Of a DNA stretch of 22,564 nt, positions 15,770 to 22,564 are shown in pieces. Below the pieces are notes generated by a model that was not told where the DNA came from, ran no database searches, and saw only the letters and a list, made by a program, of their open reading frames with translations. The translations under genes were made by a program, and so were the position numbers. Numbering within the stretch: position 1 is the stretch's first letter; each line of letters opens with the position of its first letter. Source of the stretch: Bacteroides sp. CAG:545 (GTDB taxonomy: Bacteria > Bacteroidota > Bacteroidia > Bacteroidales > UBA932); assembly GCA_000432515.1 (NCBI GenBank), contig HF996036.1:1-22564 (forward strand), in the 5' to 3' direction.

Positions 15770-18319
15770 TTATTTTACATATTCTATTGCGACCTGTGAG
15801 TCCCCGTTCAGTTTTGTTCCTGCCAATTCGATATGGACGTAGATGAACTGATAGGTCCTGTCGCGTTTGTATTCCAATGGAATCTCCACTACCGGATTGT
15901 CCTTGCCGATTTCGACATTGATGTCCTTCTTGACGGAACGTACCCAGCCGGCAGCATTGACCTGCACACGCTTGAGGGTGACATTGTCCTCACCTCTCTT
16001 CCATCTGAATCTCAGGGCCTTGACAGGAATATAATCCTCAGGCTCCATCATGCGGATGATCAATGTGCTGCTGTCTCTCATCTCGAATGATGTCCAGCCT
16101 GAAAGCCCCTGGCCTTCAGCCGGTTCGATGTCTTTCGCAACATTGACAAGCTCCTGTGATTCCTTCACGAGGTCCTTTACAGGAACGAAATCGGAGAGTT
16201 TCTTCTCCTCAGTGAAATTACCCTCCCATGCGGCGAAGTCAAATGGCTTGTCCGCTTTCTTGGCATCGAAGAAATGCTGCCATCTTGGGATATAGTAGTC
16301 GCGGATAAGGCCTGACCAGATCTTGCATGCATAGTCATTGAGACCGGCATCAGGATAGCTGACACCCCACGTAGTCACGATTCTGCGGCAGTCTTTTTCA
16401 TATTTGTCGCTCTCCTGCTGACTGTCACCCCATCCGCGGGCAAAGTCTATCCATCTCTGCATACGGGTTACAGGGTTCTTGTCCAGAAGTCTGTCTGCGC
16501 GAAGCATCAGGTCCTTGAAGCGGACCTCCATAGCGGCAGCCTTGTCATTGTCTCCGGCAAGATAAGCCTCATTGATCTGATTTACGAGCAGGTCTGCCTT
16601 GCCGAACGCATAGAAGCCGGCCCACAAGGCGAGGTCGGTGAGATAAGCTTCATTGTCACCGAGTTCCGAAGCAGCCGCGATATAGGCCTCAAGTGCCTCG
16701 AAGTGCGCCTTGGAAACCACGTAACGGCCTCCGAGACCGTAGAACGGCTGTCTCTGAACTACGTACTGTGCACGGCTTGAGCACATTCCGTAAGAGCTTT
16801 CGAGCATCTTGTTCCAGAATGTCATCATCGTCTCAGGACATTTCCCGTATCTGTTGATGGTATAATTCCTCAGCCATTCGTGGATATCCTTGTGGGAAGT
16901 GCTCCACCACGCATCGGAAAGGATTTCGTAGATCACTTCGTTGCTCTCCACGCCTTCAGGAGCGGTGCCTGCGCCGACAAGATTGCCCATATTTGCGGAG
17001 CTGAGGGCATTCAGATGGCCGTTAAGGTAGAAGTCCAATGCACCTGCAGGGGCAGTACGTCCGCCGAAGTTAGGCACGGTACTGTAGATCCACGGCTTTC
17101 CGTAAATGCCTTTCGCATAGTTCCAAGTATATTCATTCTCCCAGATTCCGTAGTTGAAGTCCACGCTCAGGTCCAGAAGAAGCATCTTGTCATCAGGCAC
17201 CTTGGAGAACAATGCCTCGATGCTCTCCGGGTCCCAGATATGTCTCTGGTAGCCGAACATCCAGCCCTGAAGCACCCAAACAGCGTCCGGATTTGCAGCG
17301 GCAATGGACTGATACAGAGACTTTCCGTAGTTGGATATCTGAGTATAGCGTTCCTTGGTGCCACGCTCGGCGAACGGGACCTTCATTTCATTGAAACTGT
17401 CGGCGAGGTAGTATTTGCCTTTTCCGAATTCCTTTTCCCATTCCTGGATATATGTCTTCGCGATCAGCTGGAACAGCTCCGTCTCAGGAGAAATGAAATT
17501 GGACACATAGTACGGGCCGTCATCCCAACCGGTGTGGATGAGGTTCGCGTCAGGATACACGCGCTTGATCGCTTCAGGCACAAAGCCTGCGAAAGCATTG
17601 TAAATCGGTGTCATACCGAGTTCACTCATCCTGTCTATCATCTTGTGTTCCAGAGCGATGGTCTTGTCATACCAGCTCTGTGAGAGATGTCCGTCGAGTT
17701 CTGACATATTGCCCATCCTGAACCACGGCAGATAAGCCGGGCCTGTCACGAACTTGCCGATTTCCTCATCAGTCAGACCGAGTTTCTTCCATACGCGGGC
17801 GAAAATCGCTTCGCTACCGATAGGCGAAAGCGGCATGTTCACGCCGTGGAGAGCCATCCTGTCGAGCTCCTTCTCCCAGTCTTCCCATTTCCAGTAAGGC
17901 ATGGTGTAGCCGAGGGTGCAGACATTCATATACTGTCTCAGCACGAAAGGGGTAGTGACGAGTTTAAGAGGCTGGTCTGCAAGTTTTTCAGGAAGGTCAA
18001 TGTTATTGACAGTCCAAGTGGACAGACCGTAATGGTTGGATGTTACATAATCATAGAAACCACGGCAGACTGCCACAGCAGAGCTTCCCTTTACGGTAAG
18101 TTTGCCTTTCTTCACCTCTGTAGAGAAATATTCGCTTCCCTCCATAGGACCGGTAACTACGAGTTTCACATTGGAAGGTTTTCTTCCGAGAGTTCTCGTG
18201 ATAACTCCTGAGGCCGCTTTCTCAGCTGCTTTGAAGTCTTCTTTCTGAGACGCTGAAGCGGAGAGGCATAAAAATACCGCTCCGATTACGCTCATAAATT
18301 TCAATTTGTTGATTATCAT
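15770..18319 (-). CDS. GH89 alpha-N-acetylglucosaminidase-type enzyme
   Basis: An 849-residue secreted enzyme with a type I signal (CLSASA) and no lipobox, so probably periplasmic. It has the GH89 layout: an N-terminal mixed domain, a barrel with RMALHGVNMPL, GPAYLPWFRMGN and SELGMTPIYNAFAGFVPEAI, then a helical C-terminal domain with YYIPRW. The predicted acid/base is Glu311 in ADSFNEM and the nucleophile Glu455 in GTAPEGVESNEV, matching Glu316 and Glu446 of human NAGLU. The family hydrolyses terminal alpha-GlcNAc by a retaining mechanism. Compared with the human enzyme, two active-site-near motifs differ: GNMSELDGHLSQSW replaces the Trp-containing GNLHTWDGPLPPSW, and PNFGGRTAPAG replaces HNFGGNHGLFG. 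A shifted substrate preference is possible. It starts 12 bp after the GH97 stop. Met9 is an alternative start. Confidence 0.93.
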   Translation of the reverse strand: MIINKLKFMSVIGAVFLCLSASASQKEDFKAAEKAASGVITRTLGRKPSNVKLVVTGPMEGSEYFSTEVKKGKLTVKGSSAVAVCRGFYDYVTSNHYGLSTWTVNNIDLPEKLADQPLKLVTTPFVLRQYMNVCTLGYTMPYWKWEDWEKELDRMALHGVNMPLSPIGSEAIFARVWKKLGLTDEEIGKFVTGPAYLPWFRMGNMSELDGHLSQSWYDKTIALEHKMIDRMSELGMTPIYNAFAGFVPEAIKRVYPDANLIHTGWDDGPYYVSNFISPETELFQLIAKTYIQEWEKEFGKGKYYLADSFNEMKVPFAERGTKERYTQISNYGKSLYQSIAAANPDAVWVLQGWMFGYQRHIWDPESIEALFSKVPDDKMLLLDLSVDFNYGIWENEYTWNYAKGIYGKPWIYSTVPNFGGRTAPAGALDFYLNGHLNALSSANMGNLVGAGTAPEGVESNEVIYEILSDAWWSTSHKDIHEWLRNYTINRYGKCPETMMTFWNKMLESSYGMCSSRAQYVVQRQPFYGLGGRYVVSKAHFEALEAYIAAASELGDNEAYLTDLALWAGFYAFGKADLLVNQINEAYLAGDNDKAAAMEVRFKDLMLRADRLLDKNPVTRMQRWIDFARGWGDSQQESDKYEKDCRRIVTTWGVSYPDAGLNDYACKIWSGLIRDYYIPRWQHFFDAKKADKPFDFAAWEGNFTEEKKLSDFVPVKDLVKESQELVNVAKDIEPAEGQGLSGWTSFEMRDSSTLIIRMMEPEDYIPVKALRFRWKRGEDNVTLKRVQVNAAGWVRSVKKDINVEIGKDNPVVEIPLEYKRDRTYQFIYVHIELAGTKLNGDSQVAIEYVK

Positions 18320-18331
18320 ATACTTAAAGTT

Positions 18332-20458
18332 TTATTTCTTGATTTCTCTTATCTCCATCGCATATCCGCCGCCTGCAGCACACTTCTGGACGAGCTTCGA
18401 CTTGTGGTCAATCTTCATCTTGCGGATCGTGTAAGCCTGTGGGTTTGTCTTGTAGTCCGCATCCGGTGCATCTGCATAGAGCGTGGCCTCATATTTCTTG
18501 CCAGGCTCCAGGAAGTCGAACGATATCTTGGAGACGTGGCCTTCAGCACCTGCTGTGGAGCCGACAAACCAGTCTCCTGAATCCTTTACCCTGCGTGCCG
18601 TGGTGACATATTCGAACGGCTCGGCCTCCAGGTATCTGGCCTCACTCCATTCCAACGCCACATTCTTTATGAACTGGAACGCATCCGGGAATCTCTCGTA
18701 GTTTTCCGGAAGGTCGGCAGCCATCTGCAACGGGGAATACATCGTCACGTAGAGGGCCAGCTGATTTGCAATAGTGGCATTGACGTGGGACTTGTTGCCC
18801 GGACTGAACTTGCTGATATTCATCTCGAAGATGCCTGGAGTGTAGTCCATCGGACCGCCCAACAGCCTGGTAAACGGCAATATGCAGACATGTCCCGGCT
18901 TGGAACCGCCGAATGCCTGATACTCAGTTCCTCTGGCAGACTCGTTTCCGATAAGGTTAGGCCAGGTCCTGCACAATCCCGTAGGACGCACCGCCTCATG
19001 GGCATTGACCATTATCTTATATTTGGCGGCCTGGGTGACGGCATACAGATAATGGTTTACCATCCACTGGCTGTAATGCTGTTCCCCGCGAGGAAGCATA
19101 TTTCCGACATAACCGGATTTGACGGCATTGTAGCCGTTGTTTTTCATAAATGTATATGCGGTGTCGAGATGCCTTTCGTAGTTTCTTACGGAAGCGGAAG
19201 TCTCGTGATGCATGATCATTTCCACACCTTTGGACTTGGCATAGTCACGGATTTCCTCAAGATCGAAATCAGGATAAGGAGTCACGAAATCGAAGACATA
19301 GTCCTTAAGGTGGCCGAACCAGTCTTCCCAGCCCACGTTCCAGCCTTCGACAAGCACCGCGTCGAAGCCGTTTTCAGAAGCGAAGTCAATGTATTTCTTC
19401 ACGTTCTCAGTGGTGGCTCCGTGATGACCGTGAGGCTTGACCTTCGTATAATCAGTCACTCCGAGCTGAACGGAAGGCAGATCCCAGGTATAGGACCACT
19501 GTGACTTTCCGGTAATCATCTCCCACCACACACCAACGTATTTTATAGGTCTGATCCAGGAAGTGTCCTCGATCTTACAAGGTTCATTGAGATTCAGCGT
19601 CATACGGGAAGCGAGAATGTCGCGTGCGTCGTCACTGACAATGATTGTGCGCCAAGGAGTGTTCAGAGGCGCCTGAAGATAGCCCTTTGCACCAGTCGCA
19701 TCAGGATTGAGGAATGATTCGAAGACGAAATTCTTGTCATCGAGATTCAGATGCATGCAGGCATAGTCCACAAGAGCAGCCTCGTGGATATTCACGTAGA
19801 GGCCCTGGTCTGTCTTGAGCTGAAGCGATGTCTGAACTCCGGTCGGAGAGAACATGTTCTTGTTCATGCGCTTGCTGTTCACTTCCCTGATCTGGGAGAG
19901 GCGGCAGCACGTGTAGTCATATTCCTGAGTATAATAGTCGCCCGGAATCCACCACGCGGTGATATCTCCCGGCATGGCGAACTGCGTATGCTCTTCCTTG
20001 AGCACAAAATAGACAAGTAACTGCTGCTGAGGGAATTCATAGCGAAATCCCACACCGTCGTCAAATACCCTGAACCTGATATCCATCCTTCTTCCGGTCT
20101 TACGCTGCATCAAGTTGACTACAAATTCGTTATAATGATTTCTGATGGAAGTCTCCTCACCCCATACAGGGCTCCATGTCTCATCACAATCGCCACGAGA
20201 TGTACCGGTGATTTCAAAGTCCCTATCCAGATGAGACTTCAGGTCATCGGACTTGCCCACCAGTTCGAACCCCATACCGCTTGTCAGCACGGCAGGCAAT
20301 TCGCCGCAATCCACCGAATACTGGGGACGACCTTCTTCTGACAATGAGAAAGAAAGTTTCACTTTTCCGTCGGGAGAATAAACAGTTTCCACATTTTCAG
20401 CAGAAAGGGTTGTGATGCCGAATGTTGCAATTGCAAAGAAGGTCAGTAGTCGTTTCAT
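18332..20458 (-). CDS. GH97 inverting alpha-glucosidase-type enzyme (SusB-like)
   Basis: A 708-residue periplasmic enzyme. I start it at ATG 20458, which gives a clean signal (MKRLLTFFAIATFGITTLSA). The open frame extends 18 codons upstream to 20512, but that part is not signal-like. Residues about 22-280 are the N-terminal beta-sandwich, about 285-580 the catalytic barrel, and the rest a C-terminal beta domain. Four glutamates keep the SusB spacing exactly: Glu371 (VEGWN), Glu419 (HHETSAS), Glu488 (NAHEAVRPTG) and Glu512 (RGTEYQ) correspond to SusB Glu391, Glu439, Glu508 and Glu532, its calcium-site and base residues and general acid. This points to the inverting alpha-glucosidase branch, not the retaining branch with an aspartate nucleophile. 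It is first in the operon, behind an AT-rich leader. Confidence 0.94.
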   Translation of the reverse strand: MKRLLTFFAIATFGITTLSAENVETVYSPDGKVKLSFSLSEEGRPQYSVDCGELPAVLTSGMGFELVGKSDDLKSHLDRDFEITGTSRGDCDETWSPVWGEETSIRNHYNEFVVNLMQRKTGRRMDIRFRVFDDGVGFRYEFPQQQLLVYFVLKEEHTQFAMPGDITAWWIPGDYYTQEYDYTCCRLSQIREVNSKRMNKNMFSPTGVQTSLQLKTDQGLYVNIHEAALVDYACMHLNLDDKNFVFESFLNPDATGAKGYLQAPLNTPWRTIIVSDDARDILASRMTLNLNEPCKIEDTSWIRPIKYVGVWWEMITGKSQWSYTWDLPSVQLGVTDYTKVKPHGHHGATTENVKKYIDFASENGFDAVLVEGWNVGWEDWFGHLKDYVFDFVTPYPDFDLEEIRDYAKSKGVEMIMHHETSASVRNYERHLDTAYTFMKNNGYNAVKSGYVGNMLPRGEQHYSQWMVNHYLYAVTQAAKYKIMVNAHEAVRPTGLCRTWPNLIGNESARGTEYQAFGGSKPGHVCILPFTRLLGGPMDYTPGIFEMNISKFSPGNKSHVNATIANQLALYVTMYSPLQMAADLPENYERFPDAFQFIKNVALEWSEARYLEAEPFEYVTTARRVKDSGDWFVGSTAGAEGHVSKISFDFLEPGKKYEATLYADAPDADYKTNPQAYTIRKMKIDHKSKLVQKCAAGGGYAMEIREIKK

Positions 20459-20481
20459 TAACATTAGTGTTATTATTTTAC

Positions 20482-20512
20482 GAAAGATATGTAACTTGAA
20501 AATCAATAACAA
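20482..20512 (-). promoter_or_regulatory. Possible Bacteroidetes-type promoter for the PUL operon
   Basis: The gap between the regulator stop and the GH97 start (20459-20624) is strikingly AT-rich and is the only clear promoter-sized gap in the PUL. The minus strand has TATCTTTC (one base from the Bacteroides -7 consensus TAnnTTTG) and a TTG 20 nt upstream, a workable -33 element. The leader would then be very short. No perfect consensus is present, so exact placement is tentative. Confidence 0.35.
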
Positions 20513-20624
20513 TATGTAATAATGAAAATATAACCGAATTTAAAACCTTAATACTTGATTACCAACGATTTAATCTAAAATATACTACTAAAAAATATAA
20601 ATGGAAAATAAAACTTTTTTGTGC

Positions 20625-22133
20625 CTAAATGGATGAAATTCCCTTAATCTGCTCCTCGAATTCCTGAGGGGAAAGAGCTTTCAGACGAGTCCTCGAACGA
20701 TACGCATATATGGTGGAACGGGAGTATCTCAGAAGTATGGAAATCCGGTCCGTGCTGTCGATTCCCAGACGGATCAGAGCATAAATCCTCAGTTCCGGAG
20801 TCAGGACATACGGGTCCTTGATCGAAATTCTGTACTCCGGCTGAAGGAAATTATTGAAATCCGCGATGAAAGTAGGGAACAATGACAAGAAAGTCTTGTC
20901 AAAAACACTGTAGAACGACGCCCACTCCTCTTCCACCACGGCATTCGACTTAAGGTCACGCTTAAGTGTCTGGATATCTCCTGCGATGGCTTTCTTGTTC
21001 AGATTCTTCCTGTACTTGTCCAGCCGCTCTATTCTGGAAATGCACTCAAGCATCAGCTGGGTGATATAGGTATTCTTGATATTGCTGGACTCCTTTACTA
21101 TCCTGTTTGCTTCTTCCTGAAGTGACTGGGACTCAGTGAGTTCGTCTTTCATCACCTCCAGTTTCCTGCGCTGGCTCTTGTTCACGAACAGGAGCACGGT
21201 CATAAGCAATAGCAGGAAGCACAGCACACCGAAGCCAGCATACAATATCTTGAGATCCTTCTTCTTGGCCTCAATATAGGACTCATTGACAATGGAGATG
21301 AGAGGTGCCAATGCATCCACCTTCAGCCTTGCCTTGCAGAAGTTCGCGTCATCCAGGGCCTTGTTCAGATAAGAGTAGGCCCTCTTGATGTCCCCGTCCT
21401 CGTAAAGCATCGTCGCAAGCATCCTGAGCGCCACATATTCCTTCTTTGCATTGACAATATCCGAATAGGCGGAAGCTATCATATAATCCTTTGCTGCATC
21501 ATTCCATCCTATTGAAAGATAAATATCCGCAATGGCGATGGCTACAGGGCCGTTTTCGGGAGACTCCGGAGAAAGCGAGCCATACTTGCGCAGTAGAACG
21601 TCCAGGGCACTCTTATAGTCCCCTTCAAGCAGAAAACGCTCACTTTTGCCCACAACATTGTCAGGAAACTGGCTGGCAATGGAATCTTTGTACACGGAGG
21701 CTTTGGAACTGTAATACTGTTTCAGGCTCTGGTCAATGCCAAGTCCCTCAAGCGACTCATATATGCTCATATAGAAGAGGTACAGCTCCTCCCTGCTTTT
21801 TTCGGACAATGCACTCCGGTCCACCCGGTTCAGAGTTGTCAGGGCATCATAACTCATTCCAGAGGTCATATACTGCTTTGCCAGAGCCAGAGATGATGCG
21901 CTTATATAATCCTGACGGCCGAGTTCTTTGGCCGCATCAAGAGACTTGACCGCATAGAAAGTCGCAGAATCCGTTCTGTACCTGTCGAATGTCTGGCGCA
22001 TTGTAAAATACAGCAAGTACTTCTGCTCCAATGTCTTACTATGCGTCAAAGCCGTTCTGCAAGAATCCAGGCGATCTTCCCTCACTTTGTCATATTCACT
22101 TGCGTGGCGGATAACATTGTCCAGGTCAGACAA
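20625..22133 (-). CDS. Membrane TPR/HTH regulator, DUF6377-like, N-terminus uncertain
   Basis: A 502-residue protein (from a TTG start) that is probably the PUL regulator. Residues 1-290 are helical, TPR-like repeats (for example YLSIGWNDAAKDYMIASAYS, YEDGDIKRAYSYLNKAL). Residues 295-317 are one membrane helix (YAGFGVLCFLLLLMTVLLF). Residues 320-400 are a coiled coil. Residues 444-486 are a predicted HTH (LTPELRIYALIRLGI, RYSRSTIYAYRSR). This order matches DUF6377 proteins found beside SusC/SusD genes, which are thought to sense in the periplasm and bind DNA. Such proteins should begin with a signal peptide, but none is visible here. The frame runs open upstream to a TGA near 22215 with no ATG or GTG and no hydrophobic stretch, so the true start may be lost. 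It lies directly upstream of GH97 on the same strand. Confidence 0.8.
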   Translation of the reverse strand: MSDLDNVIRHASEYDKVREDRLDSCRTALTHSKTLEQKYLLYFTMRQTFDRYRTDSATFYAVKSLDAAKELGRQDYISASSLALAKQYMTSGMSYDALTTLNRVDRSALSEKSREELYLFYMSIYESLEGLGIDQSLKQYYSSKASVYKDSIASQFPDNVVGKSERFLLEGDYKSALDVLLRKYGSLSPESPENGPVAIAIADIYLSIGWNDAAKDYMIASAYSDIVNAKKEYVALRMLATMLYEDGDIKRAYSYLNKALDDANFCKARLKVDALAPLISIVNESYIEAKKKDLKILYAGFGVLCFLLLLMTVLLFVNKSQRRKLEVMKDELTESQSLQEEANRIVKESSNIKNTYITQLMLECISRIERLDKYRKNLNKKAIAGDIQTLKRDLKSNAVVEEEWASFYSVFDKTFLSLFPTFIADFNNFLQPEYRISIKDPYVLTPELRIYALIRLGIDSTDRISILLRYSRSTIYAYRSRTRLKALSPQEFEEQIKGISSI

Positions 22134-22184
22134 TGTGATTTTGTCCTGAACATGCCGCTCAGCACCCTGGCAGAGTGTCGAAAT

Positions 22185-22249
22185 ATAATCCGCAAAACGA
22201 AGCGTTTCGCCTTTTCAGAACGAACCGCATAATTTCTTAAAACGAAACG
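22185..22249 (-). repeat. Imperfect direct repeat upstream of the regulator
   Basis: On the minus strand, CGTTTCGTTTTAAGAAATTAT (22229-22249) recurs as CGCTTCGTTTTGCGGATTAT (22185-22204), about 45 bp apart. The shared core is TTCGTTTT, then 4-5 bases, then ATTAT. The pair lies where the regulator's promoter or lost start should be. It could be a pair of operator half-sites or a remnant of a local duplication. Confidence 0.45.
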
Positions 22250-22275
22250 TACCGCTGGGGCGCTCCCCCACCCTC

Positions 22276-22301
22276 AAAAATTTCGACCGGCTTACGCCGG
22301 T
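22276..22301 (-). terminator. GC-rich hairpin with GNRA loop and T-tract
   Basis: The minus strand reads ACCGGC-GTAA-GCCGGT followed by CGAAATTTTT. This is a six-pair stem closed by a GTAA (GNRA-type) loop with a short T-run four to five bases later. It is a plausible, somewhat weak intrinsic terminator for the gene that ends at 22392. Confidence 0.5.
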
Positions 22302-22314
22302 ATTCATATATCGC

Positions 22315-22351
22315 AAGAACGGAGTCCGGACACTATCCGAACCCCGTTCTT
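22315..22351 (-). terminator. Long hairpin downstream of the partial right-edge gene
   Basis: A 37-nt inverted repeat: AAGAACGG pairs with CCGTTCTT, with GT/AC and CGGA/TCCG inside and a 5-nt loop. On the minus-strand RNA the two non-Watson-Crick positions become G-U wobbles, making an unbroken 16-pair stem. On the plus strand they are A-C mismatches. That strand bias suggests a structure selected in the minus-strand transcript, about 40 nt after the stop at 22392. No T-run follows directly on this strand, so it may be an RNA-stabilising or attenuator element, not a terminator by itself. Confidence 0.5.
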
Positions 22352-22391
22352 TTCGTTTTGTCGCTTCGCTCCCGCTTTTTCGCGCTTCGCT

Positions 22392-22564
22392 TTACGCTAC
22401 CTCGGTCAACGCCTTATACGCCGCCACGCTCTGCGCCATCACGATTTTGCCGCGGAAGGCGAGACGCGAGCCGATGTACGCATACGCATACGAGGCACCA
22501 TTACTCACATTCGCATACGACACACCGCCATTCGCGTAGGCGTAATAGTAACCACGATCGACCA
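22392..22564 (-). CDS. C-terminus of a Tyr/Ala/Asn-rich protein, truncated by the window edge
   Basis: The last 56 residues of a protein whose 5' part lies beyond the window, ending in a TAA at 22392-22394. The visible part begins VDRGYYYAYANGGVSYANVS, continues with SYAYAYIGSRLAFRG, and ends KIVMAQSVAAYKALTEVA. The repeating S/A-Y-A-N/Y pattern just before GSRLAFRG resembles the C-terminal region of lectin-fold proteins seen in Bacteroidales phage tails and some diversity-generating retroelement targets. That is a memory-based resemblance, not a search result. Two hairpins follow the stop. It does not look like part of the PUL. The reading frame is supported by its sensible composition and stop position; its function is not known. 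Confidence 0.6.
   Translation of the reverse strand, partial: VDRGYYYAYANGGVSYANVSNGASYAYAYIGSRLAFRGKIVMAQSVAAYKALTEVA

Noticed and set aside
2427..19386. Frequent TCAATG / TCAATGT words on the plus strand (about 20 by eye)
   Set aside because: Most fall in coding sequence as ACA-TTG or similar codon pairs on the minus strand (Thr-Leu in beta strands), and the spacing is irregular, so codon-pair bias explains them better than a binding site.
20459..20512. GH97 start at the upstream ATG (20512)
   Set aside because: The 18 extra residues precede a perfect signal peptide start at 20458 and lie in the AT-rich promoter gap, so they are unlikely to be translated.
20605..20624. T-rich stretch after the regulator stop as a terminator
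   Set aside because: There is no convincing stem before the T-run, so termination between regulator and GH97 is not supported.
1..22564. tRNA, rRNA, CRISPR array or insertion sequence
   Set aside because: None seen: no regularly spaced repeats, no transposase motifs, no cloverleaf candidates found by eye in the few non-coding gaps.

Overview
The window looks like a Bacteroidales chromosome fragment of about 50% GC. The evidence is a SusC/SusD pair, many lipoproteins with short signal peptides, fimbrillin-like and Fibrobacter-major-paralogous (FISUMP) domains, a DUF6377-type regulator, and gene starts that mostly lack a Shine-Dalgarno. The genus cannot be fixed from sequence alone.

Every gene I support is on the minus strand, so transcription runs from high to low coordinates. 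At the right edge (22392-22564) is the C-terminus of an unrelated, Tyr/Ala/Asn-rich protein. About 260 bp without a gene follows, holding two hairpins and an imperfect direct repeat. A membrane-anchored TPR/HTH regulator (20625-22133) comes next, then an AT-rich gap of about 165 bp that probably carries the main promoter.

The rest, 20458 down to 120, is one polysaccharide utilization locus (PUL) with gaps of about 6-30 bp, probably one long operon. In order it encodes a GH97 alpha-glucosidase-type enzyme, a GH89 alpha-N-acetylglucosaminidase-type enzyme, a BACON-domain lipoprotein, SusC, SusD, a zinc metallopeptidase lipoprotein, a DUF4302 lipoprotein, a fimbrillin-like/FISUMP lipoprotein fused to an SGNH esterase, a second fimbrillin-like/FISUMP protein, a 55-residue peptide, and a third fimbrillin-like/FISUMP protein. 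A terminator hairpin closes the unit at 65-97.

Inferred working model: surface lipoproteins (SusD, BACON, FISUMP proteins, peptidase, esterase) bind, deacylate and trim a glycoconjugate. SusC imports the glycan. The two periplasmic exo-enzymes remove terminal alpha-linked GlcNAc and glucose. Exo-alpha-GlcNAc activity together with a peptidase and an esterase suggests a host or microbial glycoconjugate rather than starch.

The most unusual features are at the distal end. The last FISUMP gene has a 37-bp imperfect tandem duplication that separates its lipoprotein signal from the body, and also a G8 tract, so it looks like a contingency (phase-variable) locus. The 55-residue peptide has a double-glycine leader-like shape and a C-terminal motif resembling the tail of the SGNH fusion protein.
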